64,000 nt of DNA from contig CALLOA010000098.1 in NCBI GenBank assembly GCA_938005265.1, forward strand, positions 1-64,000, written 5' to 3'. The translations under genes were made by a program, and so were the position numbers. Source of the stretch: an uncultured Granulosicoccaceae bacterium. GTDB lineage: Bacteria; Pseudomonadota; Gammaproteobacteria; Granulosicoccales; Granulosicoccaceae. Positions within the stretch are counted from its first letter, which is position 1. Each line of letters begins with the position of its first letter. The notes below the pieces were generated by a model, which had not been told where the DNA came from, did no database searches, and was given only the letters and a program-made list of their open reading frames with translations. Below are positions 1-9,096 of this stretch, piece by piece.

Positions 1-1
1 T

Positions 2-1837
2 CATACGGCAGCCCAGACTACCGCTATTGAAGGGCAGGAAGCAGTTACGGGTGTCAGGTTGGCAGACGATACCCACATTCCTTGTGAACTGGTTGTTATG
101 GCGGTGGGTATCACACCTTCCACCGAGCTAGCCGAATACGCAGGTCTTGCCGTGAATCGCGGCATTCTGGTTAACGATGTACTTGAAACGTCTGCTCACG
201 ATGTGTTCGCACTTGGGGAGTGCGTTGAGCACAACGATATTTGTTACGGCCTGGTGGCGCCGCTTTATGAAATGGCCAATGTGCTGGCTGATCGTTTATT
301 GGGTGAATCAGCCGCGTACACGGGTTCAGTAACAGCCACCAAACTTAAAGTCAGTGGTGTTGATCTTTATTCAGCGGGCGATTTTGCTGATGCGCCGGAT
401 CGTGAAGAAATTGTGCTGCGCGATGCCAGTGCCGGTGTTTACAAACGGCTGATACTCCACAACAACACGATATGCGGGGTCGTTCTGTACGGCGATACTG
501 CCGATGGCCCGTGGTATTTTGATTTGTTAAAAAAGTCGGAGGATATTTCAGAACTGCGCGAAACACTTGTGTTTGGTCAGGCATACCAGGGAGGTGAACC
601 GCTGGACCCTACGGCGGCCGTTGCAGCCTTAGCGGATGATGCTGAAATCTGTGGCTGTAACGGCGTTTGTAAAGGCACTATTGTTAAGGGAATTGAATCA
701 CTAAAGCTCACCACACTTGATGAGGTTCGGGCTCATACCAAGGCATCCTCCTCCTGTGGCACCTGTACCGGTCTGGTGGAGCAGTTGATGCAGTTATCGT
801 TAGGTGAATCGTACAACCCTTCCGCTCTCACACCGGTATGTGGCTGCACGCCGCTAGGCCATGACGAAGTCCGTCGTTTGATCAAGGCGCAATCCCTGAA
901 GAGTATTGAATCCGTCATGCAAGCGCTGGAGTGGAAAACGTCCTGCGGTTGTGCAAAGTGCCGGCCGGCCCTTAACTACTATCTGGTTTGCGAGTGGCCG
1001 GAGGAATACAAGGACGATTACCAGTCCCGCTTTATCAATGAACGAGCGCACGCCAATATTCAAAAGAATGGTACGTACTCAGTGGTCCCTCGTATGTGGG
1101 GCGGTATGACGTCTGCCAGTGAACTAAGAGCCATTGCTGATGTGGTCGATAAATTCAACATACCGGCGGTCAAGGTAACCGGTGGGCAGCGTATTGATAT
1201 GCTGGGTGTCGAGAAAGAGGATTTGCCGTTGGTCTGGAAAGACCTGGGCAAAGCAGGTTTTGTGTCTGGGCATGCTTATGCCAAGGGATTGCGTACGGTG
1301 AAAACCTGTGTGGGCAAAACCTGGTGTCGGTTTGGTACACAGGATTCTACGGGCCTCGGTATCACGCTTGAAAAAAGTCTTTGGGGTTCCTGGACACCGG
1401 CAAAGGTCAAGCTTGCGGTTTCCGGCTGCCCACGCAACTGTGCTGAGGCGACGTGCAAGGATATCGGGGTGATTTGCGTTGAATCGGGTTTTGATATTCA
1501 CTTCGCGGGAGCTGCGGGGCTTGATATCAAAGGCACTGAAATTCTCGGGCATGTCAGTACCGAAAAAGAAGTGCTGGAAGTCACTCGGGCTTTGCTGCAA
1601 ATGTATAGGGAGCAGGGGCACTATCTTGAGCGTATTTACAAGTGGGCACGCCGTGTTGGTGTTGATACGGTTAAAGAACAGATCATGCGGAACGAAGCAG
1701 TTCGGCGCCAATATGCCGGGCGATTTATAGCATCACAAAAAGTAGCTCAGGTGGATCCATGGGCCGAACGTGCAAGTGGCCAGTATCATCACGAATTTGC
1801 AGCCTTGAATGTCGGCCGTGAAAGGGTGGTGGCATGA
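2..1837 (+). CDS. nirB: NAD(P)H-dependent assimilatory nitrite reductase large subunit, 5'-truncated by window edge
   Basis: Reduces nitrite to ammonium in the cytoplasm with siroheme and [4Fe-4S] centres, using electrons that pass from NAD(P)H through FAD. The frame is open to the window edge, so the N-terminal FAD/NAD-binding part lies outside. Numbering from the TTG at 59, I see the end of the pyridine-nucleotide oxidoreductase domain (motif DVFALGEC near 48), two BFD-like [2Fe-2S] cysteine clusters (C198/C200/C204/C233/C236 and C261/C263/C296/C298/C301), the ferredoxin-like sulfite/nitrite reductase domain (about 330-400), and the siroheme/[4Fe-4S] ligands C417-x5-C423 and C457-x3-C461. 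All key cysteines are present. The stop overlaps the nirD start, so the two are translationally coupled. Family assignment is very secure; only the missing N-terminus cannot be judged. Confidence 0.96.
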   Translation, partial: HTAAQTTAIEGQEAVTGVRLADDTHIPCELVVMAVGITPSTELAEYAGLAVNRGILVNDVLETSAHDVFALGECVEHNDICYGLVAPLYEMANVLADRLLGESAAYTGSVTATKLKVSGVDLYSAGDFADAPDREEIVLRDASAGVYKRLILHNNTICGVVLYGDTADGPWYFDLLKKSEDISELRETLVFGQAYQGGEPLDPTAAVAALADDAEICGCNGVCKGTIVKGIESLKLTTLDEVRAHTKASSSCGTCTGLVEQLMQLSLGESYNPSALTPVCGCTPLGHDEVRRLIKAQSLKSIESVMQALEWKTSCGCAKCRPALNYYLVCEWPEEYKDDYQSRFINERAHANIQKNGTYSVVPRMWGGMTSASELRAIADVVDKFNIPAVKVTGGQRIDMLGVEKEDLPLVWKDLGKAGFVSGHAYAKGLRTVKTCVGKTWCRFGTQDSTGLGITLEKSLWGSWTPAKVKLAVSGCPRNCAEATCKDIGVICVESGFDIHFAGAAGLDIKGTEILGHVSTEKEVLEVTRALLQMYREQGHYLERIYKWARRVGVDTVKEQIMRNEAVRRQYAGRFIASQKVAQVDPWAERASGQYHHEFAALNVGRERVVA

Positions 1838-2241
1838 GTGGGGCTATCAGTGGGACTGCGAGTGGTTCGATGAGTGGGGCAGCGATTGGCTCTATAAGTG
1901 AGTCTGAATGGCAACCGGTTGGCCGGCTTGAAGATATTCCGGTCAGGGGTGCCAGAAAGCTGGTTCATGGTTCAAGGCGGATCGCTTTGTTTCGCACCGT
2001 AGATGATGCTGTCTTTGCCATTGAAGATCGCTGTCCGCATCAGGCGGGTCCATTAAGCGAAGGTATCGTTCACGATAACTGCGTTACCTGCCCGCTGCAT
2101 AATTGGGTCATTTCTCTTGAAACCGGTACTGCACAGGGTGCAGACAGTGGTAGCACCTCAACCTTTGCTGTGCGAGTAGAGGCGGGTAGTGTAGAAGTCG
2201 AGCTTCCTGTTCTGCCACTTCAGAGTGCTTGCGCATCGTGA
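1834..2241 (+). CDS. nirD: Nitrite reductase small subunit, Rieske type
   Basis: Small partner of NirB. The protein has 135 residues with a NirD-type Rieske fold; C67-x-H69 and C86-x2-H89 are intact, so unlike many NirD proteins, which lack the ligands, this one could bind a [2Fe-2S] cluster. The ATG overlaps the nirB stop by four bases. The first 22 residues are a low-complexity Ser/Gly/Ala stretch encoded by an imperfect 36-bp duplication (MSGA appears twice). An internal ATG at the second MSGA could be an alternative start that would drop this tail. It lies between nirB and nasA in a nitrate-assimilation operon. Confidence 0.93.
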   Translation: MSGAISGTASGSMSGAAIGSISESEWQPVGRLEDIPVRGARKLVHGSRRIALFRTVDDAVFAIEDRCPHQAGPLSEGIVHDNCVTCPLHNWVISLETGTAQGADSGSTSTFAVRVEAGSVEVELPVLPLQSACAS

Positions 2242-2251
2242 ACCCTGTTTT

Positions 2252-5017
2252 ATGAAGCAGAGTGTCAAAACCTGTTGCCCTTATTGCGGTGTTGGCTGTG
2301 GTGTTGTTGCGAATATTGCAGGTTTAAAACCTGATGCTGCCGAGAGCATCAGCATACAGGGTGATGAAACCCACCCGGCCAATTTTGGCAAATTGTGTTC
2401 CAAAGGTTCTGATCTCGCAGCCACGTTAACACCACAGAATCGTTTGTTGTATCCGCTCATCAATGGTTCCAGGTCCAGCTGGGATGCTGCACTTGATTTG
2501 GTCAGTGATAAATTACAGCGCACTATAGATGAGTACGGTGCCGAGTCGGTTGCATTCTATGTGTCTGGCCAGCTGTTGACCGAGGACTATTATGTGGTCA
2601 ATAAATTGGTCAAAGGGTATCTGGGTACAGCCAACATAGATACCAATTCACGATTGTGTATGGCATCAAGTGTTGCCGGGCACAAGCGGGCATTTGGTAG
2701 TGACACAGTACCGGGTTGCTATGACGATATTGAACAGGCAGATCTGGTTGTTCTGACCGGTTCCAATCTGGCGTGGTGCCATCCCATTCTGTTTCAGCGA
2801 CTGCAAGAGGCTAAGAAACGCCGCCCGGCTTTAAAAGTGGTAGGTATTGATCCGCGTATTACCGCAACGTGTGATCTGGCGGATTTACATTTGCAGATCA
2901 AATCCGGCTCGGATATTTCACTTTTCTCGGGTTTATTGTCCTACCTTGCCGAGCATGAGCTACTGGATAACGCTTATATACAGAATCACACCAGCGGTTT
3001 TGAAGATTGTCTGGAGCTAGCAAGCAAAGCTACATCCAGACAGGTATCTGCTGATACAGGAATTCAGGAGTCGCAACTGGCTGAATTCTACCGGCTGTTT
3101 GCTGGCACCCGGAAAGTCGTCACTATTTACAGTCAGGGAGTTAATCAGTCAGAACAGGGCACGGATACCGTCAACAGTATTATCAACTGTCACTTGGCCA
3201 CTGGCAGAATAGGCAGGCCTGGGATGGGGCCGTTTTCCGTAACCGGGCAACCGAATGCCATGGGAGGTCGCGAAGTGGGTGGTTTGAGCAATATGCTCGC
3301 CGCACATATGGAGCTGGCTGAGCCAAGCCATCGGCAACTGGTACAGGAATTCTGGCGCTCACCCAAAATAGCAGACAAGCCCGGGCTAAAAGCTGTGGAC
3401 CTGTTTCAGGCGATTGCCGATAAACAAATCCGCTTCCTGTGGATTATGGCGACCAATCCTGTCGATAGTATGCCGAGGGCTGATTCAGTCAAAGCAGCAC
3501 TCTCATCCTGTGATTTTGTGGTGGTATCCGATATTGTTGAAAACAATGATACGCAAATGTCGGCAGATGTGAGGTTGCCCGCAGCTGCCTGGAGTGAAAA
3601 GGACGGTACAGTCACTAATTCAGAGCGTTGTATCTCGCGCCAGCGTGCCTTTAGAAAACCGTTGGGTGAAGCACGTCCCGACTGGTGGCAGGTAGTACAG
3701 GTTGCCCGCCGATTAGGCTATGCAGATGCGTTCGATTACGAGAAGCCATCTGCGATATTCAGGGAACATGCAGCGCTTTCTGCCTACCGCAACAACGGCA
3801 GGCGCGATTTCGATATTGGTTACTATGAGGGAGTTTCAGACAAGGAATACGATGCGTTGCAGTCTTTCTATTGGCCTGCCAGTAAAACGAGTGAGCCAGC
3901 TGAAAAAATTACTGTAGCAGGTGGCGTAGCTGCAACCGAATCAGTAACAACAATGGCCGCGTCAACCGCAATTACTCCCGTGCGTTTTTTTTCCGATGGC
4001 AATTTTTTTACAGGTAATGCACGGGCGCGTTTTGTTGCGGTAGACGCCAAACCCATTCAAAGAAACAAGAAGGGTTTCCCGCTTATCCTCAATACCGGGC
4101 GAATTCGAGACCAATGGCATACCATGACCCGAACAGGTTACAGCAGCCGCTTGAATTCCCATCTAGCCGAACCTTTTGTACAGATACATCCGGATGATGC
4201 AAGCCGTTACGGAATCAAGGCTGCAGAACTTGTCCAAGTCAGCAGTGAGCATGCGGATGTTGTTGTGCGTGCTCTTGTTACGGAAAAACAATTGCCTGGT
4301 AATGTTTTCGTGCCTATTCATTGGTCAGAACAATTTGCTTCAAATGCACGGGTGGACAAGTTGGTCTCGTCAATTACTGATCCTTTTTCAGGGCAGCCTG
4401 CCTCTAAAAGTGAACCGGTATCGCTCAGCAAGGTTGAGCCGTCTGTCTATGGCTTTGCTGTTTCACGAGTACCCATTCATTCTAACCATGAGCTGATGTA
4501 TTGGGCTGTTGCACCTTGCAGTGATGGTTGGCGAACAGAGTTTGCCAGTGCTTCCGGGCTTGAACAGGAAGTAGCTTACTGGAAAGCTCTGCCATCCGAT
4601 GTTTACGGGCAAGTGGAGGTTGCAGAATTTGCCGATGAAAAAAAAGGTATGTTCAGTCTGGCGGCATTCAGCAAGGATGAATTGCAGTGGGCTGTTTTTC
4701 TTGCTCGAACTCCTGTGTCCGTATCCAGAGTATGGGCGTCACAGCAGCTTCAAGTAAGCCATTCACCAACCACTCGCTCTGTCTTGTTAGCGGGTATCGC
4801 GAGTGCAGAGCGGCCCGATCAGGGGGCCATTGTTTGTTCGTGTTTTATGGTTGGTAGTAACGACATCCGCCTGGCTATCCAGAAACGCAATTGTTTGTCA
4901 GTGGAGGCGATTGGTGAGCATACCAGTGCCGGTACCAATTGCGGTTCCTGTCGTAGCGAAATACGTGGCCTGCTTAAGCAAACGCAAACTAGAGAAATGG
5001 TCTGTTCACCAAGTTGA
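2252..5017 (+). CDS. nasA: Assimilatory nitrate reductase catalytic subunit
   Basis: Cytoplasmic molybdopterin enzyme that reduces nitrate to nitrite for NirBD. I start it at the ATG at 2252 (921 residues), 10 bases after nirD; an in-frame GTG at 2225 would overlap nirD. The N-terminus has the [4Fe-4S] motif C9-x2-C12-x3-C16 with the fourth Cys in GKLCSKG near 50. A Cys in SRLCMASS is the expected Mo ligand of the Nap/Nas class. The molybdopterin dinucleotide-binding domain follows after about residue 600, and a BFD-like [2Fe-2S] domain closes the protein (CSC and NCGSC motifs near the end), typical of NasA. There is no Tat signal, which agrees with an assimilatory role. No nitrate transporter or NasST/NtrBC regulator is inside the window; they may lie upstream. 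Confidence 0.95.
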   Translation: MKQSVKTCCPYCGVGCGVVANIAGLKPDAAESISIQGDETHPANFGKLCSKGSDLAATLTPQNRLLYPLINGSRSSWDAALDLVSDKLQRTIDEYGAESVAFYVSGQLLTEDYYVVNKLVKGYLGTANIDTNSRLCMASSVAGHKRAFGSDTVPGCYDDIEQADLVVLTGSNLAWCHPILFQRLQEAKKRRPALKVVGIDPRITATCDLADLHLQIKSGSDISLFSGLLSYLAEHELLDNAYIQNHTSGFEDCLELASKATSRQVSADTGIQESQLAEFYRLFAGTRKVVTIYSQGVNQSEQGTDTVNSIINCHLATGRIGRPGMGPFSVTGQPNAMGGREVGGLSNMLAAHMELAEPSHRQLVQEFWRSPKIADKPGLKAVDLFQAIADKQIRFLWIMATNPVDSMPRADSVKAALSSCDFVVVSDIVENNDTQMSADVRLPAAAWSEKDGTVTNSERCISRQRAFRKPLGEARPDWWQVVQVARRLGYADAFDYEKPSAIFREHAALSAYRNNGRRDFDIGYYEGVSDKEYDALQSFYWPASKTSEPAEKITVAGGVAATESVTTMAASTAITPVRFFSDGNFFTGNARARFVAVDAKPIQRNKKGFPLILNTGRIRDQWHTMTRTGYSSRLNSHLAEPFVQIHPDDASRYGIKAAELVQVSSEHADVVVRALVTEKQLPGNVFVPIHWSEQFASNARVDKLVSSITDPFSGQPASKSEPVSLSKVEPSVYGFAVSRVPIHSNHELMYWAVAPCSDGWRTEFASASGLEQEVAYWKALPSDVYGQVEVAEFADEKKGMFSLAAFSKDELQWAVFLARTPVSVSRVWASQQLQVSHSPTTRSVLLAGIASAERPDQGAIVCSCFMVGSNDIRLAIQKRNCLSVEAIGEHTSAGTNCGSCRSEIRGLLKQTQTREMVCSPS

Positions 5018-5172
5018 GCAAGGCAGATTGATATGACTCCCGTGGGTAGCGACGGCTGATTGAGATAGCTTTGCTGTCTGCCTGTCTCTCTGTCTGAATT
5101 GGCCATTCCTCCACCCAAACAGTATATTAGTGTACGATTCTTCGTAGTTGCCTTTGCACATTCGTACGTTAA

Positions 5173-5955
5173 ATGACTGAACCCAGTTTTGAATTCTCCC
5201 GCGCTATCACCCGGCGACCTGCGGCCTCGATTACCGATGGTCTGCGTGCTGTCGATGTAGGGTCGCCTGACCATGCTCAAATGCTCGCGGACCATGCGCA
5301 CTATGTGGCCACGCTGAAATCGACTGGTGCCGAAGTTATTGAATTAGCGCCACTGGAAGAATTTCCCGACTCAGTGTTTGTTGAAGATGCAGCACTTTGC
5401 CTGCCGCAAGGTGCTGTAGTCATGCGCCCCGGTGCTCCCAGCCGTTTAGGGGAAGCTGCAGAAATGGCTATTACCCTTCGTGATATGTATGACGATGTTC
5501 TTGAGATCAACAGCCCGGGTTTTATCGAAGGTGGTGATATTCTGGTTACGGGGCGTGAAATTCTGGTTGGCCGGTCAGCGCGAACGGATGCTGCCGGTGT
5601 GGCACAGCTTGCCCGTATCGTGGCTGATTGGGGTCATACGCTGCGTGAAGTGTTCACACCACCGGGCGTACTTCATTTCAAAACCGATTGTTCACTGCTT
5701 GATGCTGAGACCATTCTGGCAACCAAACGGCTGGATGCCTCAGGTTGTTTCGACGGGTACCGTGTATTGCATGTTGCCGATGGCGAAGAGGCTGCAGCTA
5801 ATTCGATCCGGTTTAATCAGCTCGTTATCATGCCCTCGGGTTTTCCACGTACAGCCGGGATGCTGAGTGACAATGGCTTTGAAGTGGTTGAAATCAACAA
5901 TTCCGAATGTGCCAAGGTGGATGGAGGCATGTCATGTTTATCGCTAAGATTCTGA
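5173..5955 (+). CDS. ddaH: Dimethylarginine dimethylaminohydrolase (DDAH)-like
   Basis: Member of the guanidino-group modifying superfamily (arginine deiminase/DDAH). The known reaction hydrolyses N-omega-methylated arginines to citrulline plus a methylamine. At 260 residues it has the single-domain DDAH length. Visible landmarks are FVEDAAL near 69-75, GGDILV at 120, catalytic His168 in LHFK and the C-terminal nucleophile Cys255 in GGMSC, all where DDAH has them. It follows nasA after 155 bases on the same strand, which suggests nitrogen scavenging, although a separate promoter is likely. Free arginine deiminase activity is less likely because that enzyme is about 400 residues. Confidence 0.85.
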   Translation: MTEPSFEFSRAITRRPAASITDGLRAVDVGSPDHAQMLADHAHYVATLKSTGAEVIELAPLEEFPDSVFVEDAALCLPQGAVVMRPGAPSRLGEAAEMAITLRDMYDDVLEINSPGFIEGGDILVTGREILVGRSARTDAAGVAQLARIVADWGHTLREVFTPPGVLHFKTDCSLLDAETILATKRLDASGCFDGYRVLHVADGEEAAANSIRFNQLVIMPSGFPRTAGMLSDNGFEVVEINNSECAKVDGGMSCLSLRF

Positions 5956-5986
5956 ACGTTTAGTTGCTCGGGTATAGAGACTCGTT

Positions 5987-6292
5987 ATGCCACGAAAAAA
6001 CCGTCCTCACACCCCCGATGGCCGTTATCTGGTATCGAAGGGTGTTTTGAAGCGATGCACGAATCCGGGTCTGGACAACTCGGTTCGGCGCCAGGCGCTA
6101 AAAGCTTTGATGCAAGCTCGCCGCAACCATGACAAAGTTGCGGCGCTGCAAGCCAAGACCATCCTGGGGGAAGCGGGGCCGGTTTGGTGGCAGGGAGACA
6201 GCGAAGACTATAGCCTGCGTGACCCTGCGGACACCCCGTATCAGGAGTGGTGGCATTCGCTTAGTGATGAGGAACGAATGGCTGGAGCCTAG
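5987..6292 (+). CDS. Hypothetical small basic protein
   Basis: A 101-residue ORF starting 31 bases after ddaH in the same direction, so possibly co-transcribed. The first half is rich in Arg/Lys (MPRKNRPHTPDGRYLV, then repeated basic residues to about 48), and the second half carries Trp pairs (VWW and EWW) and an acidic C-terminus. I see no signal peptide, membrane segment or cysteine motif. I do not recognise the family. The composition is that of a real folded protein rather than a random reading frame, but the function is unknown. Confidence 0.6.
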   Translation: MPRKNRPHTPDGRYLVSKGVLKRCTNPGLDNSVRRQALKALMQARRNHDKVAALQAKTILGEAGPVWWQGDSEDYSLRDPADTPYQEWWHSLSDEERMAGA

Positions 6293-6317
6293 TTTCACCC
6301 TGCTCAGTGGTCACTGT

Positions 6318-6704
6318 TCAGGTGCTGTAACTAACCACTTCAATTTCTATCCCATCGGGTGTATCAAAATAGAACCGTAAACCAGGGTCATAGTCTGCTT
6401 CGCTGGTAATGCTCAGGCCTTCATCACTTACCCGTTGTTTTATGGTGTTTATATCGTTTACCACGATGCCCAGGTGATTCATTTGGCCCAATGAGCCGTA
6501 GCTGTTTACGTCGACTGTCTCTGTATCCGCTTGTGTATAGAGTGCAATGTAGGAATGATCGGTACCCACATGGACGGTACGGCCTATATCCATGGCGTCC
6601 CCCTGCCAGCGCACTTTCCAGTCGAAAAGCCTGCACAGCAGTGCAGCACTTGCTTCAGGGTCTTTGACAGTCACGTTGGTGTGTTCAAGATTTGCTGTGG
6701 TCAT
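6318..6704 (-). CDS. VOC-family (glyoxalase/bleomycin-resistance fold) protein
   Basis: A 128-residue vicinal-oxygen-chelate protein with the two expected beta-alpha-beta-beta-beta halves: LEHTNVTVKD at the N-terminus, NHLGIVVNDI in the middle and GIEIEVVSYS at the end supply the usual His/His/Glu metal positions. I chose the ATG at 6704 because GGGAGA lies eight bases upstream; a longer start at 6737 would run into the promoter. The gene is divergent from soxR, and a SoxR-type promoter with a 19-bp spacer points straight at it, so it is probably induced by redox-cycling compounds. A role in detoxifying a quinone-like or thiol-reactive compound is inference. Confidence 0.85.
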   Translation of the reverse strand: MTTANLEHTNVTVKDPEASAALLCRLFDWKVRWQGDAMDIGRTVHVGTDHSYIALYTQADTETVDVNSYGSLGQMNHLGIVVNDINTIKQRVSDEGLSITSEADYDPGLRFYFDTPDGIEIEVVSYST

Positions 6705-6739
6705 GGTTGGTTTTCTCCCTTTGTTGTAAGGCTGCAAGT

Positions 6740-6770
6740 ATGATAGAACCTCAAGTTAACTTGAGGTCAA
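6740..6770 (-). promoter_or_regulatory. SoxR-controlled promoter with perfect sox box
   Basis: Positions 6749-6766 read CCTCAAGTTAACTTGAGG, an exact 18-bp palindrome matching the classical SoxR operator. On the minus strand it sits between a -35 TTGACC (6765-6770) and a -10 TATCAT (6740-6745) separated by 19 bp, the over-long spacing typical of MerR-family-activated promoters. It lies 36 bp from the VOC start and 22 bp from the soxR start, so SoxR bound here would also cover its own promoter. Confidence 0.93.
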
Positions 6771-6787
6771 GCTTTTTTGAGGAAATT

Positions 6788-7252
6788 ATGGAGAATTCGA
6801 AGCTCGTCAGTATCGGAACACTAGCCAATCGCACCGGTACCACTGTCAGTGCTATTAGATTCTATGCGGATAGGGAGCTGATTCCCTGTGTCAGAACGCC
6901 GGGTGGCAAGCGCTTATTTAAAAAGGAGGTAATAAGGCGGGTGTCGTTTATTCTGATTGCGCAGCAGCTTGGCTACACACTTGATCAGATTCAACAACAG
7001 CTTAGTGGCTTACCGTCTGGCAGGACGCCTACAAAACGTGACTGGCAAAAACTGAGCAACCGTTTTAGAGCCGATCTGAATGAAAAAATAGCACAGCTGA
7101 CTCACCTGCGTGATTCATTGTCGTCGTGTATTGGCTGTGGTTGCTTGTCGTTAAAAAGTTGCCACTTGTACAATACTGCCGATGTTGCAGCCAAGCTAGG
7201 CGCAGGCCCGCGTTATTTGTTGGGAGACAAGCCTACCCGGCGATCCCACTGA
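6788..7252 (+). CDS. soxR: Redox-sensing transcriptional activator SoxR
   Basis: MerR-family dimer sensing redox-active compounds through a [2Fe-2S] cluster. The protein has 154 residues from the ATG at 6788, which is preceded by GAGGA; a longer upstream frame exists but crosses the sox box. The N-terminal winged helix (IGTLANRTGTTVSAIRFY) is followed by a dimerisation helix and the diagnostic cluster motif C114-x2-C117-x-C119-x5-C125 (CIGCGCLSLKSC), virtually the enterobacterial sequence. No soxS is adjacent. The divergent VOC gene is the obvious direct target, in line with the direct-target mode known for SoxR outside enterics. Confidence 0.97.
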   Translation: MENSKLVSIGTLANRTGTTVSAIRFYADRELIPCVRTPGGKRLFKKEVIRRVSFILIAQQLGYTLDQIQQQLSGLPSGRTPTKRDWQKLSNRFRADLNEKIAQLTHLRDSLSSCIGCGCLSLKSCHLYNTADVAAKLGAGPRYLLGDKPTRRSH

Positions 7253-7442
7253 CAAGACACGCTGGTTCGCCTTGTTCCCGGTAGTCTTCAGGTATTGTGC
7301 TTAAGCGTTGCCACGAATTACCTATAGAGTTCCACTACGGTTCCAAGTCGACAACCAAATAGTTTGATATTAACTCGGTGCAAGGTTTACACTGTGTTGG
7401 TAGTATGGTTTTAAACGTTGTGTTTTATGGAGATGTAGATCA

Positions 7443-8948
7443 ATGTGGATGAAAAGACCTGTTAGTCGCGCATGTTCGGTTAACGCCAATAAGCATACCA
7501 ATGCCATTCGCCCGGGCATCCAGGGTATTCCTCTTCTTGTAATTTCCTTAAGCTTCGCCAGTACGCTTGCGGTTGCGCAGGATTTTATGCCTGTTCGTAC
7601 TCTTGGCCAAATAGGTATCACCGAAAATAATCAACGCGTTGGCGATGCTGTTCAGGCGGTGTGTGGCCAATTCGTTGCTGAGAATCCTGATCCGGCTGCT
7701 GCAAATTTTGCCGAGCAATCAGCCTTGTTCGACGCCTGTGGGGAAATGGTGCATACGGCCAACCGCATAGCCAACTCCGGTGGCCCGGAAGGCAGGGATC
7801 TGGGTATCGGTGTTGTCGAATTAAATGCCGCTTTGCAGAATGCTGCAGGTGAAGAAAGCTCTGCCGTCAGCAGCCTTGCTACTGAGACTGCCTCAAGTCA
7901 GACAACCGTTGTAAACAACCGAATGGCAACTTTGATTTCGTCTTCCTCAACCCTCAAAATCAGTTCTGCAAGTATTCTGGGCCAGTCTGCCATAGTGGTT
8001 GCTGACAAGGATTTGCAATATCCGTTGAGTTCTGGGGGTGCTGCATCGGCAGATGACGGCTTGCGCTCCACGTTCGGTGTTTATGCCAATGTTGCTGGCG
8101 CATTTACCAACCGTTCATCCACCAATGATGAGGATGGTTTTACAGCTGATGGCAGTGGCTTTGTGGTGGGTGCCGATTACTTCATCACCGATAGTTTTCT
8201 GCTGGGGGCGGCCTTTGGATTCTCTGCTTCAACACTTGATTTCAGAGTATCAGACTTTGTTGCAGGTGGTTCTATGGATTCTGAGCAAACCAGTGTTACA
8301 GGTTATGGAATGTGGTTCAGCGGTAACAAGTATGTCAATGCTGTGGTTGGCGTCGGTCAGGGGTCAGCAGATCTTGAACGGCGTATTTTAATACAGGCTA
8401 CTGATGAAGCAATTGCATTAGGAAATGATGGGCTGAATGATACAGTCGATGCCTCGACCGATACTGTTGAAACCCGGCTTAGTCTGGGAGCTGGAATGGA
8501 GTCCAATACTGGTTGGCTTACGCTTGCCGCCTTTGGGCGGATTTCTTATCTTGATCTTACCGTTGATGGCTATGACGAGGCTGGATCTGCACTGGCGCTG
8601 AGAGTTGATGAGCAGGATGTTGAGTCTGTTACCAGTAGTCTTGGATTTCGGTTGGTGGGTGCTTATAGCAATCAGGCGGCGGTTATCCTTCCTCAGTTCA
8701 GTTTTGAGTGGGTGCGTGAATACAGTGATGACGAGAGGCAGATTGTTTCTGCTTATGTCAACGATCCGAGGCAAAACTCTCTGGTAGTTGTCACTGATGA
8801 ACCGGATCGGAATTACTTTATCGCCGGCATTGGCGCTTCTGCCGTGTTTCGCAATGGCATCCAGGCGTTTGTTGATGTTAAATCGCTGTTGGATTTGGAC
8901 AGCACACACCAGACTGCTGTCACGTTGGGTGGCCGGTATGAATTCTGA
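7443..8948 (+). CDS. Outer-membrane autotransporter-type beta-barrel protein
   Basis: A 501-residue exported protein. Residues 1-46 form a long signal peptide ending in LAVAQ. About 60-180 is an Ala/Asn/Gln-rich helical stretch (AVQAVCGQFVAEN, TVVNNRMATL). From about 205 to the end there are alternating hydrophobic beta strands rich in Gly, Ser and aromatic residues. The last residues GGRYEF end in Phe, the C-terminal signature recognised by BamA. The barrel resembles the autotransporter domain, but the passenger is short and has no recognisable enzyme, so it could also be a non-secreting barrel. It is monocistronic, between soxR and a terminator at 9034-9068. Confidence 0.8.
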   Translation: MWMKRPVSRACSVNANKHTNAIRPGIQGIPLLVISLSFASTLAVAQDFMPVRTLGQIGITENNQRVGDAVQAVCGQFVAENPDPAAANFAEQSALFDACGEMVHTANRIANSGGPEGRDLGIGVVELNAALQNAAGEESSAVSSLATETASSQTTVVNNRMATLISSSSTLKISSASILGQSAIVVADKDLQYPLSSGGAASADDGLRSTFGVYANVAGAFTNRSSTNDEDGFTADGSGFVVGADYFITDSFLLGAAFGFSASTLDFRVSDFVAGGSMDSEQTSVTGYGMWFSGNKYVNAVVGVGQGSADLERRILIQATDEAIALGNDGLNDTVDASTDTVETRLSLGAGMESNTGWLTLAAFGRISYLDLTVDGYDEAGSALALRVDEQDVESVTSSLGFRLVGAYSNQAAVILPQFSFEWVREYSDDERQIVSAYVNDPRQNSLVVVTDEPDRNYFIAGIGASAVFRNGIQAFVDVKSLLDLDSTHQTAVTLGGRYEF

Positions 8949-9025
8949 TCTCAGGAATGCTAATCAAAGATTCTGTTGTCGGTTTTTGCAGAGTACTGAA
9001 CAGGCCTGCCGCCTAAGCAAAATAT

Positions 9026-9068
9026 AAAAAAATCCCCGCCCCTTATCCAGATTGGAATCAAGGCGGGG
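9026..9068 (-). terminator. Rho-independent terminator between convergent genes
   Basis: Inverted repeat CCCCGCC (9034-9040) and GGCGGGG (9062-9068) with a 21-base loop. An A-run at 9026-9032 becomes a U-run on the minus strand directly after the stem. It terminates the DUF4399 gene and may also act on the barrel gene. Confidence 0.85.
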
Positions 9069-9096
9069 CTGTAAAAACCTGTACAGATATTATTGA

